The position numbers were made by a program, and so were the translations under genes. A model generated the notes under the pieces. It was given only the letters and a program-made list of their open reading frames with translations. It did not search any database and was not told the DNA's origin. 64,000 nucleotides of DNA from Labyrinthula sp. Ha (Eukaryota > Sar > Bigyra > Labyrinthulida > Labyrinthulaceae), in NCBI GenBank assembly GCA_015227615.1, contig JAALGZ010000001.1, forward strand, positions 1,240,001-1,304,000, written 5' to 3'. Positions 21,501 through 35,700 of the stretch are shown here, in pieces (the first letter of the stretch is position 1; each line of letters starts with the position of its first letter).

Positions 21501-24152
21501 GATAAAATAAAGCTTTGATATGATTGATCCTCTCCTCTTTATCCACTAACTCGAGTGGCTTCTAATCATATAACACACCTGGAGTTTAATATCGATAGAG
21601 CTCAGCTGTTCCTGGGGCTAGCTGTTGTATCACTTCTAATGTTTACTAAATATGTAAGGCCCGGTTGTTTTTATTTTCAGAGCCAGTAAGCATGTGTTTA
21701 TTATGCGAGATGGGTTTTGACCTTATAAAGTGCACCTGGTTATATTCTTTCTAGGTGGCTCTAAATATAATGAAAATAACCTTGGTTCTTAAATGTATTA
21801 GAAAAAACAGTTACGCGTTGCAAAGAAATCTATGCAAGTGATATTGAGGGAGTAATATATATCCTTTAAAATCAGTGTTCTCTGATGAGATCAGATATAA
21901 AGATCCCCACTACAGGTGAACATATATATATCTATTTCATAAACCGATAATATATGCGTTGCAGTATCGTGTTGCCCCAAAGGTTAACTGTTAGATGAAC
22001 TCACTGGTGTTGAATCTATGTTTCAGGTCGTTGTGATTATTTGGTAATAAGATAAGCTATAGTCGAAAATCAAACGTATAAGAACGATCTCCATGATGAG
22101 TTGCTACTAACGTTCTTAATAATATGACGCTTTTTCTGGCTTTGTACTAATTTTTTAAACTGAAATTAAGTTTGATTAGTATCTCATTATAAAACACTCT
22201 CGAAAATTATTCTTGAAGTGTACCTTTTAAGGGTATGAATGATGTCTGAACCGAGGTGCTCGATACGTCAAAACATTAAAGACAATACCAATTATATTCT
22301 GACAGTTGCAATGGTATGGATTAACAAAAACGGGTTTGGGACATTTACCTTTATATTGTGATTTTGAAGAACACTAGTCACAGGTAAGAAATACGGCTAA
22401 ATGTCTCCTGTTCAAATCATCAAAAATTTGATCTTTTTATTTAAACACCTTATGAGAATCTTCATTAAATAGGCTAGCTCTCCCAGGGCGGAATCAGGTT
22501 ACGTATGAGACGTATGGTCTAAGGTATTATCAATGATCACTGATGGTGAGCTTAATGTCATCTAATGAATTTAGAACTACCAAACTTCATCTTGATAACT
22601 GGAATAATAAAAAAATTAAAAAATTTTTAATAATCTTATCATTGAAAAACTATACTAAGATATTTGAATTACCAGTCTTTCTTTAAAAACAAAATAAGTG
22701 GAAACTGGGTTAAAGGTTATCAGGGTTAGTATACCGGGAAATCACATTGAGGAGAAAACTTATCTAGTTTATACACTGATGAGTTATAATATAATCTTTT
22801 AATGTTACTTATAATATAGCGACTATCACTGCATAGCTCACAAAATTTAAGCTCCATGATGATAAACAGTTAACATCTTTGGCTATATAGTTACCTACCA
22901 TTAAATCAATAATCTTAGCAATAGCACCTGTAAAAGCTAAACAAACTAACTCCGTTAAATCCTTCAAATGCCAAGGTACTTCTTCTAATTTAAGTCTACA
23001 TTTTCTGTGCCCTGTTCCCAAAAATTGTTGGTTGTTTGGATTTGCTCTTTTTAAGCTGTCCCTAAATGTATCTTGTTAGACCAACCAGATGTTATCTGAA
23101 TAATTTAATGTCAATACTATTTTCGTGGCTTAGAATTGAATTTTCTTGAGGCTCCTGGGCTAGACACCGAGTTCCTTTTTTTTGTTTCATATCCAATTTG
23201 CAGCTTTGCACCGGGGCTTTAAAAAGTAAAGCAGAAACTTATGTGTCTTTACTGTGGTCACCAATTCTAATGGCTTAAGTTACTACAGACGTACCTCAGA
23301 GAAAGTTCTCATATATATGAAGCAATGGATAATACTTTATCTTTGGTGTATTCTTATCTCCTATTACTTAAGTTGTCAGAGAAGTTGTCCACTTCAATGA
23401 GAGGACATAAGAACAAGTTATGACAATGCACAGTGCAATCTGCCCCTTGCCTACTCTGCAAAATGACTACTGTCAGTTTCCTTATAATTTGGTGTCAACG
23501 CCTGCATCCACTTACCTTTGCAGAGCATTTATTTCTGTACCTCAATTTCTACTTGGGTAACTGTTATCCCTATAATCTTTGGTTTTTTCCACCAACCGAT
23601 GGACTAATCCGCTTTGTGTCGATGAGAGGTAGTATGGTTACCTACAATGCATTAATTGCTTTTGATGGGTAATAAAGGAGTTGTATTACATAACGAATTC
23701 TTACATTTCTTCAGTTAGTTTGATAATCTTTGTGTCCCCGCAATCAAAGGCTTAAAGAATTTACTCTGTTTAACCAGTTGATGTATGATCCAACTCTTAT
23801 CTAGTGACCTATGCAAATTTTTTAATTTCTTCTTCCTTTCTACTTCAAATGTCACTACATCTTAATTTCACATGGGAATATAAGTTCCACAGCTCTTGAA
23901 TTTCCATCCATCCGCCCGCATCTTTACTCATTTGATTTTGATTTTTTTGCTTTGTTATCTACTCTACTTGAACGATGGTTTTTTCTAGTATTGTATAATA
24001 ATGTTCAGTTGATACGTAAAGATTGTTATACGCTACCAAACTGTAGCTGACTGTAATAGACATCAGAATTTCAATACTAATCAGAGCTAGATTTCTACAA
24101 GAAACAAAACTGTGCTTGAAATATTTAGTTTGCACTGAACACAAAGTATAAG
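15501..24152. other. Long AT-rich gene-free spacer between copies 2 and 3
   Basis: About 8.6 kb in which I find no supported gene. The first 400 bases (15.6-15.9 kb) are dense in TTGATAA/TATCAA motifs like other copies' 5' flanks. A CT microsatellite lies at about 19208-19223. Short frames elsewhere lack family motifs or consistent codon use. No tRNA with a paired T arm was found. Confidence 0.6.
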
Positions 24153-25712
24153 TCAATAATTATATTGGTTATTTTCATTTTCTTCATCCCAGCTATTTCT
24201 ATTCCTAGAGTTTACATTTCTTGTGAAAGCAAGAAAAGAAGGAGAGGCTATAGAGCTATCAACAGCTGTAGACTGGAATCTAAGTCTATCATAGAAGTTT
24301 CTTACGCTTGGAACTTTATTTTTGAACTGAACGCTTAGTTTATTTCGTTTCTTACTTTCCTCTCTTTCAATAGTCAGACCTTGCTCAAAACTTCTCTGAC
24401 TCTGTGAATATCCCTTACTTGGATGAAGTGCGTCGTTTACTTTAAAATTTTTCCTCCTGTTTCTTCTACGCCTTTTACTTTTTTTGCGCTTACTTGGTGC
24501 TAATACTTCATCAATTCTATCTCCATTATCATACCTAGGATTTCTCAACAAACTCACAGTTGCTAAGTTGTGCATGTCTTCAGAATCATTTTGCGCAGCA
24601 GTTCGTGCTGGTAATTCTGGAGGAACACTACGTCCAAACTGCTTAAAATTTTCTGATTTATCAAGAGCTGCAGCGGATTGATAACTTGTTCCATCGGCTT
24701 CTCTGCCCGACATATCAGCGTTGTTTACTGGATAAGTCGGTAAAAGTTGCTTAGTAAACTGTTGGTTCACCGTATAAGCTACCCTTGCTGATGCTCGTGA
24801 AAACACATTTCCTGATAAAAAAGGTGCTTCTGAGTTATCCTGATTATTCTTCAAGTAAACTTTTGGAGAAACAAAAAATCCTCCTTTTTCTTTTGGCACA
24901 TAATATAAACGGATACCTGAAATAATAGCCGTTAACTCTAAAGTCAACAAAAACGCAGAAACTATTATAAAAATAGGTGCAAAACTTTTACTTAGTATTT
25001 GAGCCGCATCCAAGCAGAAAAAGCCAGTGTCAATGCCAAAGTTTTCGTTTTCTTCTCCTTGAGTTATTGTGTCTTGTAAATTTTCTTGATTTATATTCTG
25101 TAGGAGAGTATTTAACTCGTCTTCAAGTGTTTGATTTGCTGAACAAAGAATTCCACTGTGAGTTTGAGGAATCGCATCAATGCCATCTAAAAGAACAGAT
25201 ATTGCAATTGCTTCAATAGAAACTCCACAACAGTTACCATCATTTTGAGCAGCTTCCCATAGTTCTTCTGTTCCAATGAACTGGGAAAACTCAGTCAGTC
25301 GTTGCTCATTATTCAAAGTTATTCTTCTAAACCCTCCAAAACCTAAATTTTCTAGAAACTCACCATTTCCAGAAGCAAGAATAAAAAACAAAATATGTCC
25401 AATAATTTGGCCTAAGAACCCAACAAATGAGTGACAAAGCATAATAGTAAGACAAAGCTCATTTCGTGCATTGAAACCATAGAAACCAGAAAAAGAAGTA
25501 AGAAGGTAATAAGAAGAAAGTATCAATGAGATAGTGAATATTTCTCTCGGAGCAAAGAAAATTGGCTGGGATGTGAGGAAATATGCTGTTATTGATGTCA
25601 CCACAGCACCAAACGAAAGAACGAAGAGAATTCCAGTCGAATATAAGAATGTTTTAACTGAGCAACATATTCTTTTATGTTCATCTTGATGTCCAAGTCT
25701 TTTATGCTTCAT
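24153..25712 (-). CDS. Tetraspanin-like protein, copy 3 (519 aa, long cytosolic tail)
   Basis: Intronless, ATG at 25712 to TGA at 24153. The N-terminus is five residues longer than in copies 1 and 2 (begins MKHKRLGHQ). Four membrane segments, CCG at 161-163, loop cysteines at 190 and 233, and a long tail. The tail keeps PELPAR (365-370, still PxxPxR), NPRYDN (from 391), an R/K-rich stretch including KRKKSKRRRRNRRKN, and the C-terminal ASPSFLAF block. It lacks the long proline run of copies 1 and 2, and the segment between residues about 325 and 385 has diverged most. Segment 4 (SFAPIFII, AFLLTLELTAIISG) matches copy 4, whereas segments 1-3 match copy 2 better. Same predicted role as its paralogues. 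It is the most isolated copy, with more than 8 kb of spacer on each side. Confidence 0.85.
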   Translation of the reverse strand: MKHKRLGHQDEHKRICCSVKTFLYSTGILFVLSFGAVVTSITAYFLTSQPIFFAPREIFTISLILSSYYLLTSFSGFYGFNARNELCLTIMLCHSFVGFLGQIIGHILFFILASGNGEFLENLGFGGFRRITLNNEQRLTEFSQFIGTEELWEAAQNDGNCCGVSIEAIAISVLLDGIDAIPQTHSGILCSANQTLEDELNTLLQNINQENLQDTITQGEENENFGIDTGFFCLDAAQILSKSFAPIFIIVSAFLLTLELTAIISGIRLYYVPKEKGGFFVSPKVYLKNNQDNSEAPFLSGNVFSRASARVAYTVNQQFTKQLLPTYPVNNADMSGREADGTSYQSAAALDKSENFKQFGRSVPPELPARTAAQNDSEDMHNLATVSLLRNPRYDNGDRIDEVLAPSKRKKSKRRRRNRRKNFKVNDALHPSKGYSQSQRSFEQGLTIEREESKKRNKLSVQFKNKVPSVRNFYDRLRFQSTAVDSSIASPSFLAFTRNVNSRNRNSWDEENENNQYNY

Positions 25713-25752
25713 TACTTAGATTGTGTTGTTTTTGTTTTAATAGTAAATCCAT
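25713..25752 (-). promoter_or_regulatory. Conserved block upstream of tetraspanin-like copy 3
   Basis: Contains TTACTATTAAAACAAAAAC in gene orientation, a shorter version of the block before copies 1 and 2. Function inferred from position and conservation. Confidence 0.35.
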
Positions 25753-27043
25753 ATCGAATATCTTTATAGATACCAATAAACGGGAAGTTGAAGTGAGAAC
25801 AAGCTCAAAATAGTGATATTATATATCAGATAAATATATCGGTATTAATATTGTTAGAATGTTAAATATTGGTAATAAAATATTTCATATTTTCATGAAA
25901 TAATAATTGTTGTTTGATTGTTAATAAAAGAATAACGTTATATTGATAAGATTTATCGAAAATAACAAAGTATTGTGATATTAGAATTATTATTATAGAT
26001 TGGATTTCTTGGACAAAGTAAGAGCACAAATATATTATAACAATACTAAATAAGTATTTCTGTTTAGAATATGTTTAGCGTTTTAGACTTTTGCTCTTCA
26101 TTTGATAACCAGCCTACAAGTTGTTTCTTCCTTCGTGTCTTGGGAAAGCAGAAATCTTTTGCCAGCTGATGTTCAAAGTATGTAAGAAAAGGTATAATCA
26201 AGGTAAGATGTATATTTAAAGTTGTAGCCTGTTTAAACCAGGAATTCTTCTTTTTCATTTTCTCCAAAAATATGAGTGCAACGCATTTTCCTACATATTT
26301 CTTAAACTTTATCTTCAGTATTAAGCGAGATTTTTTACAATCTATAATAAAGAACATCATGGGAGAACAAAGTTCAATCATATCATAACAGACTTATTTC
26401 TTAACATAGAGTGAAGTTCTTAGGAGAAGAACATTGAAATAAGTTTAATAATTTTATCCAGTTCTTAACTTTTTACGTAATTTTCAAATTTACTTGGTTA
26501 TTATCATCCTTTATTCTTTTTAGATCATGAAATTTTTATATCGTTGTTTCATACCAAAACTCTTCCACGGAAAAAATAGGTCATATAGAAAGATTTTAAA
26601 GCAAAAAAGTCATATGACCTATTGGATATCTAATATCTCTAGATTAATAGTTAGTTTTAGATTAATAAATAGATTAGGAAGGGTATCTAGTGTAAATGAC
26701 CATAAGGTTAGATCTACCGGTTAAAATACATTGTAATAACATAAACTTTAACGAAAAGGGTCTTAACGTTACATATTTATTGGTTTATTTCATGAAACAA
26801 AAATTTTGCTTTTATTCTATAATGAAATTTAATGCATTGAATTTACCATTATCTAGTCAGCTGTTCCAAGAATTTTAGTAGTTTAATACTGGTAACAAAG
26901 TCTCAGCCAATTATTAAATGTAAGAATATACCGTTAAGAACTGGAATTGAATAAGTGATCACAATTGTCAAGGTAACGTTAATTAACGTAAAAGTTTTCC
27001 CAAGGTGTCACTTCATGGTTAGATGAAACTTGTATTAAATGAG

Positions 27044-27170
27044 GACTAGTTTTGATTTATTGACAATTCATTAAGAAAAAACTATAGTTTTCTCGTTCAT
27101 GGATTTTATTAATTTCCCAACCATTTTGATTTGCTATTGATAATCAAGTAATTATAAAAAAATATGGGAC
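27044..27170. repeat. Dispersed repeat, copy B (partner near 11.77 kb)
   Basis: Matches the ordered blocks of the 11766-11905 stretch, including ATAGTTTTCT and ATTGATAATCAA. Lies upstream of tetraspanin-like copy 3. Confidence 0.5.
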
Positions 27171-30100
27171 TTATGGCCCGCAGCAATTCATTTATAGATT
27201 CAGTTGATTACTGAAAAGTTTTATATATAGTATTAGCCACTACCATAAACCAGTGTGAAGTTCATAATCATAAACCTTTAGTTCATAGAAACCTCATGAC
27301 TCATGATCTGAAACCTTCCTGTTTACACTCTAATGTTTTCATACACTTCATTTGTATCTCTCACTTAACCAAGACACTCATCTAGTACAGATTTAGCATA
27401 CACATGTTTATCTTTATTATTTGGTAAAGCTTAAGAAGGTCAAGCACTGAACCAGTATATTTTTTTAGTAAACATGGTGATGCACTCCGTCACCATATAC
27501 CTTCCAAACAATGAGTACTTAGTCACGTTCAATACAAGGCTTCAACCTTCTCTAACTCCATTCTGGCTGTCTTTTTCCTGATGAGATAGTCTTGCTCATA
27601 AACTTAGTGGTAGATTGCATTCTTGCTCCTTAACTTAAAGTCCACATTTAATATTCAAATCGCAGGAACATATCAAATAGTAGCTTACAGGCGAACCCTC
27701 TCAACTAGTGCTTTATTAGGCAGTAAAGCCTAGTATGAATTAGCTTCTCTTTTCATGTTTATGCACAGTGCAAATCTCCTTAATGAGATATTGCATCCGT
27801 TAGTTACTGGCAACGCTTTGAGTGATACTTCGCGCTTGTTTTCCTGTATGCACAGCTTTCTCCAGTAGCAACTGCTTGTGCTGGTATGGTCGTTTTAAAC
27901 CAGATTTTGTAAACTGCAATTTAAGAAGCCCACTGATGAAAGCGGTTCCTAATTACTGGGCTTACAGTTTTCTTTAATATGACAATAGCCTATGAGATTA
28001 TCGATGAATGTTTTCCCTTTTAGAATTTAAACAGAAATCAATCCTCGTTCTTTAAGGGCCCATAGGGGTGTTGGGGTAGTCTCGATATCCAGAGTTACTT
28101 AAAAGTAAATGTTAAGTTGAATAATAATATTCGAGGAATAACATACCAGCAAACATAAGATCAACGTTTCAGAACCCCTCAGTAAAGCGTTAAGAAATTA
28201 TGCCCTGTCAGAGATGACTAACATAACTATTAGTTACTCACCTTCACAATGACATTTGGTTTCCTTGGTTTATGTTACTGACATATCTAGCACACCTAGT
28301 TCCAGGGGCTTCAGAGTTATGACACCCTAATTTTGGAGGAAGTTACAAAATCAAGACCACATGGAGCCTGAAAGCAGATTTACTATATCTTACTTGGGAT
28401 TGACCACGGATCCAAAAATCAAAATAGGAAGAAAAAGAAAAACAGAGAGAATAACCCTACTTGTATTAATTAGAAGAGAGCGTAATTTGAGAAAACAGTT
28501 ATTAAGAAAAATGAAAGGTTTCTCTCTCTATCTATTAGTTTATCTATATATTTTACGATAAAAACTGCACTTAAACTAGAAATAATCTAAGATGAGATCA
28601 TAGAATTGTACTGTTTTCATGTTGCAAGATATTGTAGGGAACCTATGTCCGAGGAAAGTAAACCCGTTCCAGATAAGGAAAGCAATAAATTTGAAATTAA
28701 ACACAATACTCAAATGGGTGTTAAAGGATTCATGACCGCTACAAGGAAATTCCAGAATGCAATAAATGTTGCACAAGATTAGTTCCACTAAATAAACATT
28801 GCAATGATGGAATAATATCTTACAGGACAATGTGACTAGATAGACTAGAATAATCACGCCAATAGTCATATATTCATTTTCAATGTCATAGAGAAATAAT
28901 AATCTAGTGGTTAAATATACAAACAGCAAGTTCTTGGGAACCCTCAGGATAGGTTATAAAAAATGAGGTGGGTGAAAACAAGAAAAAAAGCGAGTTGCAG
29001 GTAACTAGGAAATTATCAATAGTTATGACAAAACATGGAAGCAAGGGATATCATAAAGAAGCCTTCAAAGACAGATGCTATAAAATGAATCATTTGTATT
29101 TAATTGTTTCTGATATATTTTTATTTATTTAAATCTCAACATATTTTAAGATCAAGTAAGTATGTATTAGCATTTTTTTCCTATTTGAAATAATTACGGT
29201 ATCATGGACCAGGCACAGCTAAGTATAAAATATATGTCTGATGATACAGTACAAACATACCCAGAAAATCTCCCTGGATGAAGTTTAGACATAGTTAACA
29301 AATAAGTCGTTAAATTCGGCTTATCCCCTAAGAAGAGGTCTTAAATAAATTATGCTGATAACATAGATGTGTATTAGCATTATATTTCAAAAGAATGGGT
29401 TTCCAGTTTGTGCGAATAATATTATTTCGTCTAAGTATTACTGATTTTAGTCTAGATTGTAATCAAATTTGCATAACAATTCAAATGAACTTTGCTTAAG
29501 TATGGAATGATACCTGTGTGTCAGAACTTCTGATGAATTTATGCGTAAGATCCTGTTTAACAACATTTAAATTTGTCAAGATGGAATTTGATAATGTGAA
29601 AAATTCGGTGGTTTATATGGCATGGTAGAGAACGTATTTGTATGACTCGCTGATTAAGCCTAAAGTTTCGAGTGCGATTAGTTCAGTAGGAGTTTTAGTC
29701 AAAAAATAAGCAACTCTTTAACTAACCTTATACTACTAGGATAAGAATAATTGAAACCCAAAGAAAATACATATATATTGGTGTGTAGGATAAGAGCGTG
29801 GTAAAATAATTATAAGAATCCTATTAAGCGATCAAGATAGTATTCTAAATAGAAATTTCTCTAATAGTTGATAAAATTCGCATGTCAACATTTTTTAATC
29901 ACAATGTAGTCGAGGAGCGATTAATTAAGAACATTATGGTGATGGGCACCCAATGGCTCTGCATTCGGTTATCTTTTCTGACAACTCAGTAAAATCCAGA
30001 ACTACCTGTTCTATAACACCCGGTATTTTTCTCAATATGTATATGGCAATAGTTACGTTATAGTATCCGTATTCATTCAGTGGACCTAGATCATAAAGTC

Positions 30101-32603
30101 AATAATTTCTGGTTTCTTGGGAGGTTTACACAATGTGGTAGTAAAGTTGGCAGATAAGTATTTGAATATCATGGCTTGGCTATTTAGCTTATCGATAGAG
30201 AAAACTCAATTGCGGATATCTAGTAATATTAGCAATGGTAACATGATTTGTAAAAGCTATATACCAAGTGATCTACGATATAGGGGCTTTTTTAAGAATT
30301 GAGGCTCATAACATTAAAATGTTTTGATTAAACATGAAGCCAAGTTCCTGATTCTTGAATAGGGCAAACAGGATTTATTTCGTCTCTTTAACCTTTTGCC
30401 AAAATCTAGTATCTAAATAAATTTTCTAAGAGAGACTTATCTGTTGGTTCCACATGGGTCTTGGGAGGAACATTCTTCTTGAGCAGCCTGGCTAATGCTC
30501 TCACCTTTTGCCTCATACATAACGATAATAGAAAATTCTTGTATATTTTCACGAACGCTAAAACAAATAAAAAACAATAGAGTCTAAACGTCGAGAAATT
30601 AAAAAATAGATATTGGAATGTCAACGATGTAGGTAAACAGTGCTATCTGGGATAGCAAGGTCATATATCAGTTACTACTAAATGCATTAAAACACTGGAA
30701 AGATAAAGGTTTGAAACTTTGCCACCAAAAATTTATGCTCAAGATTGGAGACATTTTTTTCTTTTCTATACTACTCGATGGGGATTGAATGCTGTTATTA
30801 GACTAAGAAAGATTCTTATAATAAGTAAAGATATAATATCTTTGCTTAATTTCTCATTTGCTTCCGGTATCTTTATTATTTGCATATACGTCATTTAACA
30901 GAGGAAAGGCTATAATATACATTATCTTCCACAGTTATCAATTTATTAAGAATATTCTAACAAGAAGTGCGATGATTCCCTAAGAATCAACAGGACATTC
31001 CATGTATTGAATTTATTCCTTGTACACTATTATTTAATATTTACTCCATGTATGGAGAGGTGCTCTTAGTTTGCTCAAAGCATCATCAAATAGTCACAGA
31101 TCTAGCTATACGCGAATACACTCTTTTTTTGCTCATAAATTGGGGAGTGTAAATATGGCAAGTTATGAAAAAACCATCAAAATTTGTAATGATATATAAT
31201 TAAGCATATGAACTCGTAATAAAAAACTCTTAAAACGGCCATTGTGTCCAAAAATATTGATATATTATTTCTATATTTGTTATATATTCCACGTGTTAGC
31301 TTTCTATTTCATTTAGAAATCATCAAGTTTCATATATCAACATTAGATATAGAGAAAAGGGAATATAGCGACTATAAATACTGAACTGACAACCAGGGAA
31401 CTTCCACCATGGCTATTAAAAAAATATGATTTGCCCAATGGAGTTTTTTCCAATGGATGCACGGCACCAAGCTGCCAATGCGAACGACAACATGTTGACA
31501 ACAGCAATATTTACTACTACCTAGAAAGGTCTGTTTCGAACTTGATAAAACCATTAACCTTCAAGTTTTGTTTCTAATCGAAAAAAATACTCTTGCCCAA
31601 TACATATAAGGAAGGTAAGCATTTCATAATAGCCAAGAATAAGTCTCGCCATTAGCTTGGCAAGCTCTTATATTCCACACATATCAAACAAACTTCCAAT
31701 CACAATATACATACATCACTAAAGTTAACATTTTCTCACTATCAGAAATAAAAATTTTTAGTTCTGTGAGTATTTTTTTCACTACCTCGCAAGTATATAT
31801 ACTGATGGTGCTTCATCAAATTAAACCAGAGTCATAGTCTTTTCCTTTGATTAGAACGCTTATAAGGTATTTGGTGAAAGTATAGTATCGCTACATCTTT
31901 AACAACTGCTAGATTCAATAAATAAACTCGTATCAACAAATAGATGGTCTTATTAGTATATTTAGCTTGTTTTTTAAGTTAATCTGCCCATTCGTTATCC
32001 ATCTTGTGAATTAAACTGGTTCTCTGCCCTTGGAGATATTAGCACATGGAACACTGAGAAAAACTTATGTTTTATTAACTAGAGCCACATATTATGCCAG
32101 AAAGATCCCAGTACTAATTGTGCTCCATATCACGAGAGTGTTCGTCTTATTTTTTTTGGAGGGATGAGAATTGCTTTAAATTAAGCACAGAATTACAAAC
32201 AGTACAATGCGAGCAATAAATTCTTTGGAGTATCCAGGCTAATGAAAATGATTTCTATAGACCCCAAAAAACACAATATATATTAATGCCAAAATTTAGA
32301 TGCTGTTATCAAAAATATTGTAAGTATAGATATTTCCAAAAAAATTAACGTAATAGTAAATTGCTGACAAGAGTTTTAATCTTTAGGATATGAAATAATA
32401 CAAGAAAACATGATGAGAATAAAACGAATAAAACATGATTAAAACCATTACTCAAGTCAAGTAATCGCTTTAAGTATATAAACGTTTTTATATTCAGTTT
32501 TTATCAATTACCAGGATTAAAATTATCTCGGAACACTAAAAAAATAGAAACCAAGCTCATTTAGTCCTAGAAATAATGCATGGATGCTAAATACTGAAGA
32601 CTA

Positions 32604-32725
32604 GGCGTGTTTATCGAGATAACAAAAGCTTCTCGAGAAGGATTTTACCTAAATACTTGTTTTGGGAGATAACGAGAGAGCTTTTCTCGAGAAGATTTCG
32701 TTATGACTCTCTCGTTAAACACGCC
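32604..32725. mobile_element. MITE-like element with terminal inverted repeats and TA target duplication
   Basis: The 122-base element starts GGCGTGTTTA and ends TAAACACGCC, a perfect 10-base terminal inverted repeat. Similarity continues inward: TCGAGA on the left against ACGAGA on the right end read in reverse complement. It is flanked by TA on both sides (32602-32603 and 32726-32727), as expected for Tc1/mariner-superfamily insertion. The palindrome CTTCTCGAGAAG and a CTTTTCTCGAGAAG version occur inside, so the whole element can fold. It has no coding capacity. No second copy was noticed in this window. Confidence 0.75.
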
Positions 32726-35700
32726 TACTGAGGACTCAATGACATCATAGCGATATCTACCGAGCAGTATACGTGGCCATAGGGGTATTAAATAAGACAT
32801 TATATAGTGAAAATAAATACATAATTAAAGAGCAGAGACATATATATAACTTCAAAATATTTCAAAAACTTCAGCATATTGATTCATTTTACGAAAATGT
32901 CCATAAAAAACTATCCCTTGATAAATAAAGGTGTCAATTAATGTATTGCTCATAATGGGAAGAAGAACTAACTATAAATACTAAACAAATACAAACAATA
33001 TGTCTTAACCCTTCAATTATCCGTAAGACTATATATAATATCACCATTTTCTTAGAATATTTACGAAGAGTTATGATATAACTTTGCTACTACGGTCGTA
33101 TCGCTGAGCTGAAGTAATATTAAATTCTTGCATTAACCATTTTATTCTCATATTGAAAGTCCTTGTTATGACATTATTGTGGAAAACATAATCTTCAGTT
33201 TTTTTGAAATAGTATAAAATAGAGAGCAAAATAGATACGAGCTCAATAATCACCCGAACACAATTCATCTGGGTTATTATATCATGCGCATCAAATAACC
33301 AGCATTAAATTTTAATTCGATAAGGCTTTCCCATAGTACTCGAAGTTATTAAGCAAAAAATAGGTCTGGGCTATCGCAATGTTAATAATATAAATAGATT
33401 TTACGAAGATAATATTTGTACCAAAGCAGATGGATGCTCTTCGCTTTATTCAAGATGTTCTTGTTGAAAATATAACTACTAACCTTCATTTAAAGGGGTT
33501 ATATTCTGCGGTTTTTGGGCCAAATCAGAAAAATTTTCAGTTAAAAATATATTGTATACAGATATAGGAACATAGTTCTAGTCTTGTGCGCTAAATGCCC
33601 TGGTATTGTAGTAAAACCCGTCGATATTAGCTTCATCTTCGAAACTGTGCTGTGGCTTTTTAAATATCCAATATATGGGTTTCATTATTTGTATTTTAGG
33701 TTGTAATTTGGTTTTCAATCGCTGATTCTGCTCTGTAACCAAATGATGTCCTGAAATACACTTTTAAAATAGGTTGATGAAAATGCTATTAGACTTGATA
33801 CTAGAATAACAGTAGATTACGAAAATCTGGAGAAAGTTAGTTTCATAATGATAAGAATTTGCAAAAATATTACTGCGAAGGAGACAATAGAAATGGAAAA
33901 AGAAAATAATACCCTAACATAGTGTTTGATGAAAGTCTATGTTCAACAATAAAGCAAAATCTCTCCATGTACATGGAGTATTATTCATTCGGCATGCTAG
34001 GTAAAATACCTAGTACACTCCACAGGACGAATCTATGATCAAATCACAGAAACTATTCGAAGGCTATAGCTGTCTAGAGAAAAACAAATATTTAAATAAA
34101 TTAAATACAAAAGTTTCCCTAGAAAATATATGCTTGGAAACCTCCAGATCTTAAGAGTTAGAAGGTATATGATATTTGGTGAAGATAGTTTCGGTATGGA
34201 AATCAAAGCTCAGCCTAAGTTATGGAAGTTGAAAACATCTTAAGCTATAGCCATTCAAAACAAGAAGAGTAATTGAATAAGAAGAAATAATTCGGAGTAC
34301 AACAATATGCTATAAGTATGTTCTTATAATCTGCGTGGCCATGTGAACAGGGCTTAGTCATGAAAATGCATCCTATTTAATGGCAGGTGCAAAGTAAATA
34401 TTAAAACGCTTTATAGTTAAGTTTTTTCTTGCAATAATCAATAAGGCAGGTGCTAACAAGAGATTGGGTAATCAAGAAAATTCGTTAATGTACATTTCAA
34501 ATTTTAAGATATCTAGTTTTGATCTCTAACTAGAAAGAACCAGGCTTTATGCAGGTAATTGCTATATTCTTAGGTGAATATCATTAACACTTATTTAATT
34601 AGAGTGTTACGAGATAATTCTTATGACAGGTTCTATCCTGATTTTCTGTAGATATAATATTTTTTCTGAATTCATATTTGGGATTTGATTTTTTTTGAGC
34701 AATTAAAATCTACTAGCCTTTGCGTTATTTTCCTTACTATCACGAAGCTTTCCGTTTTGTTCTTATATAAGTGAATGTTCCTGGATCATACATTGATTCA
34801 CTTAACGAATATGAACATGACCCAGAAAAATAGCTAAAGAGGCACCAATGTATCACTGAAATCTCTTCTTTGCGTAGGGGCCTCAGTTCTTCTAAATCAA
34901 TCAACCCCAATAAATTTTTGTATGGAACATTTAATCATCTATAACAAAAATCTCATTAGTGTGCCAAGTCCACTGGTAATCGCATTGTTACTGGTATTTC
35001 TCTGAAACGTTTACCAGCAGAGGAGCCAAATAGAGTTGAATGAATGTTTGACTCTGTTGAAGTTGAATGGTGATGAGTAAAACTGTAGCCAAAGATCTAA
35101 TACATTTGGGTAGCCTTTGAGAAATCTGCTGACATGAAATCCAAAAATTCTGTTGTTAATGTTCCTTGAAATAATTATTGATAATAACTTATTGTGATTT
35201 GATTGTTCATAGTAACAAGCTATGGGAGATGATTTGGGGAATAAAAGTTACACCTGTATGTTTGGTATAAAGTTAGCTCTGGGCTATGCTTGCGTTTTAA
35301 AAAACTTATAAATAATTACCTTATAATGATATTGGTTTTGATTATTATAAGAATAGTAATTTTTTATTCCTATCAAAAGAACAATTTCTCCCTTAGGAAG
35401 TAGCTACCTCTACTGATAACAACCTCATAACCCTTGGTCAAATCACTCAAGTCTTTTTTATTCTTTTTTGTAACTATGAATCTTTCATCCAATAAACTAT
35501 TTCGCACCACAAAAACCCAGAAGTAGTTATTGCCAGGATTGTATTACCCAAGTTATTGTTATAACTATTAGTCATAAATGCACAAATTATAATCAGCCAA
35601 AAAATATAAAAATGCTAAACTTCTTGCTTGTGACTAGAATTATAATGCGAATATGTTTTCTATTAATTATTCTCGGTACTCATTACCCTAATAAGAAAAC

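Noticed and set aside
26064-26381. 105-codon open frame, minus strand
   Set aside because: No motif, composition like surrounding spacer, no homologous flank in other spacers.
26575-26623. Inverted repeat AATAGGTCATAT with a 25-base loop
   Set aside because: Could form a hairpin but lacks target duplication, U-run or gene context; expected by chance in AT-rich DNA of this length.
28576-28929. 117-codon open frame, minus strand
   Set aside because: Hydrophobic and motif-free, in line with AT-rich random sequence.
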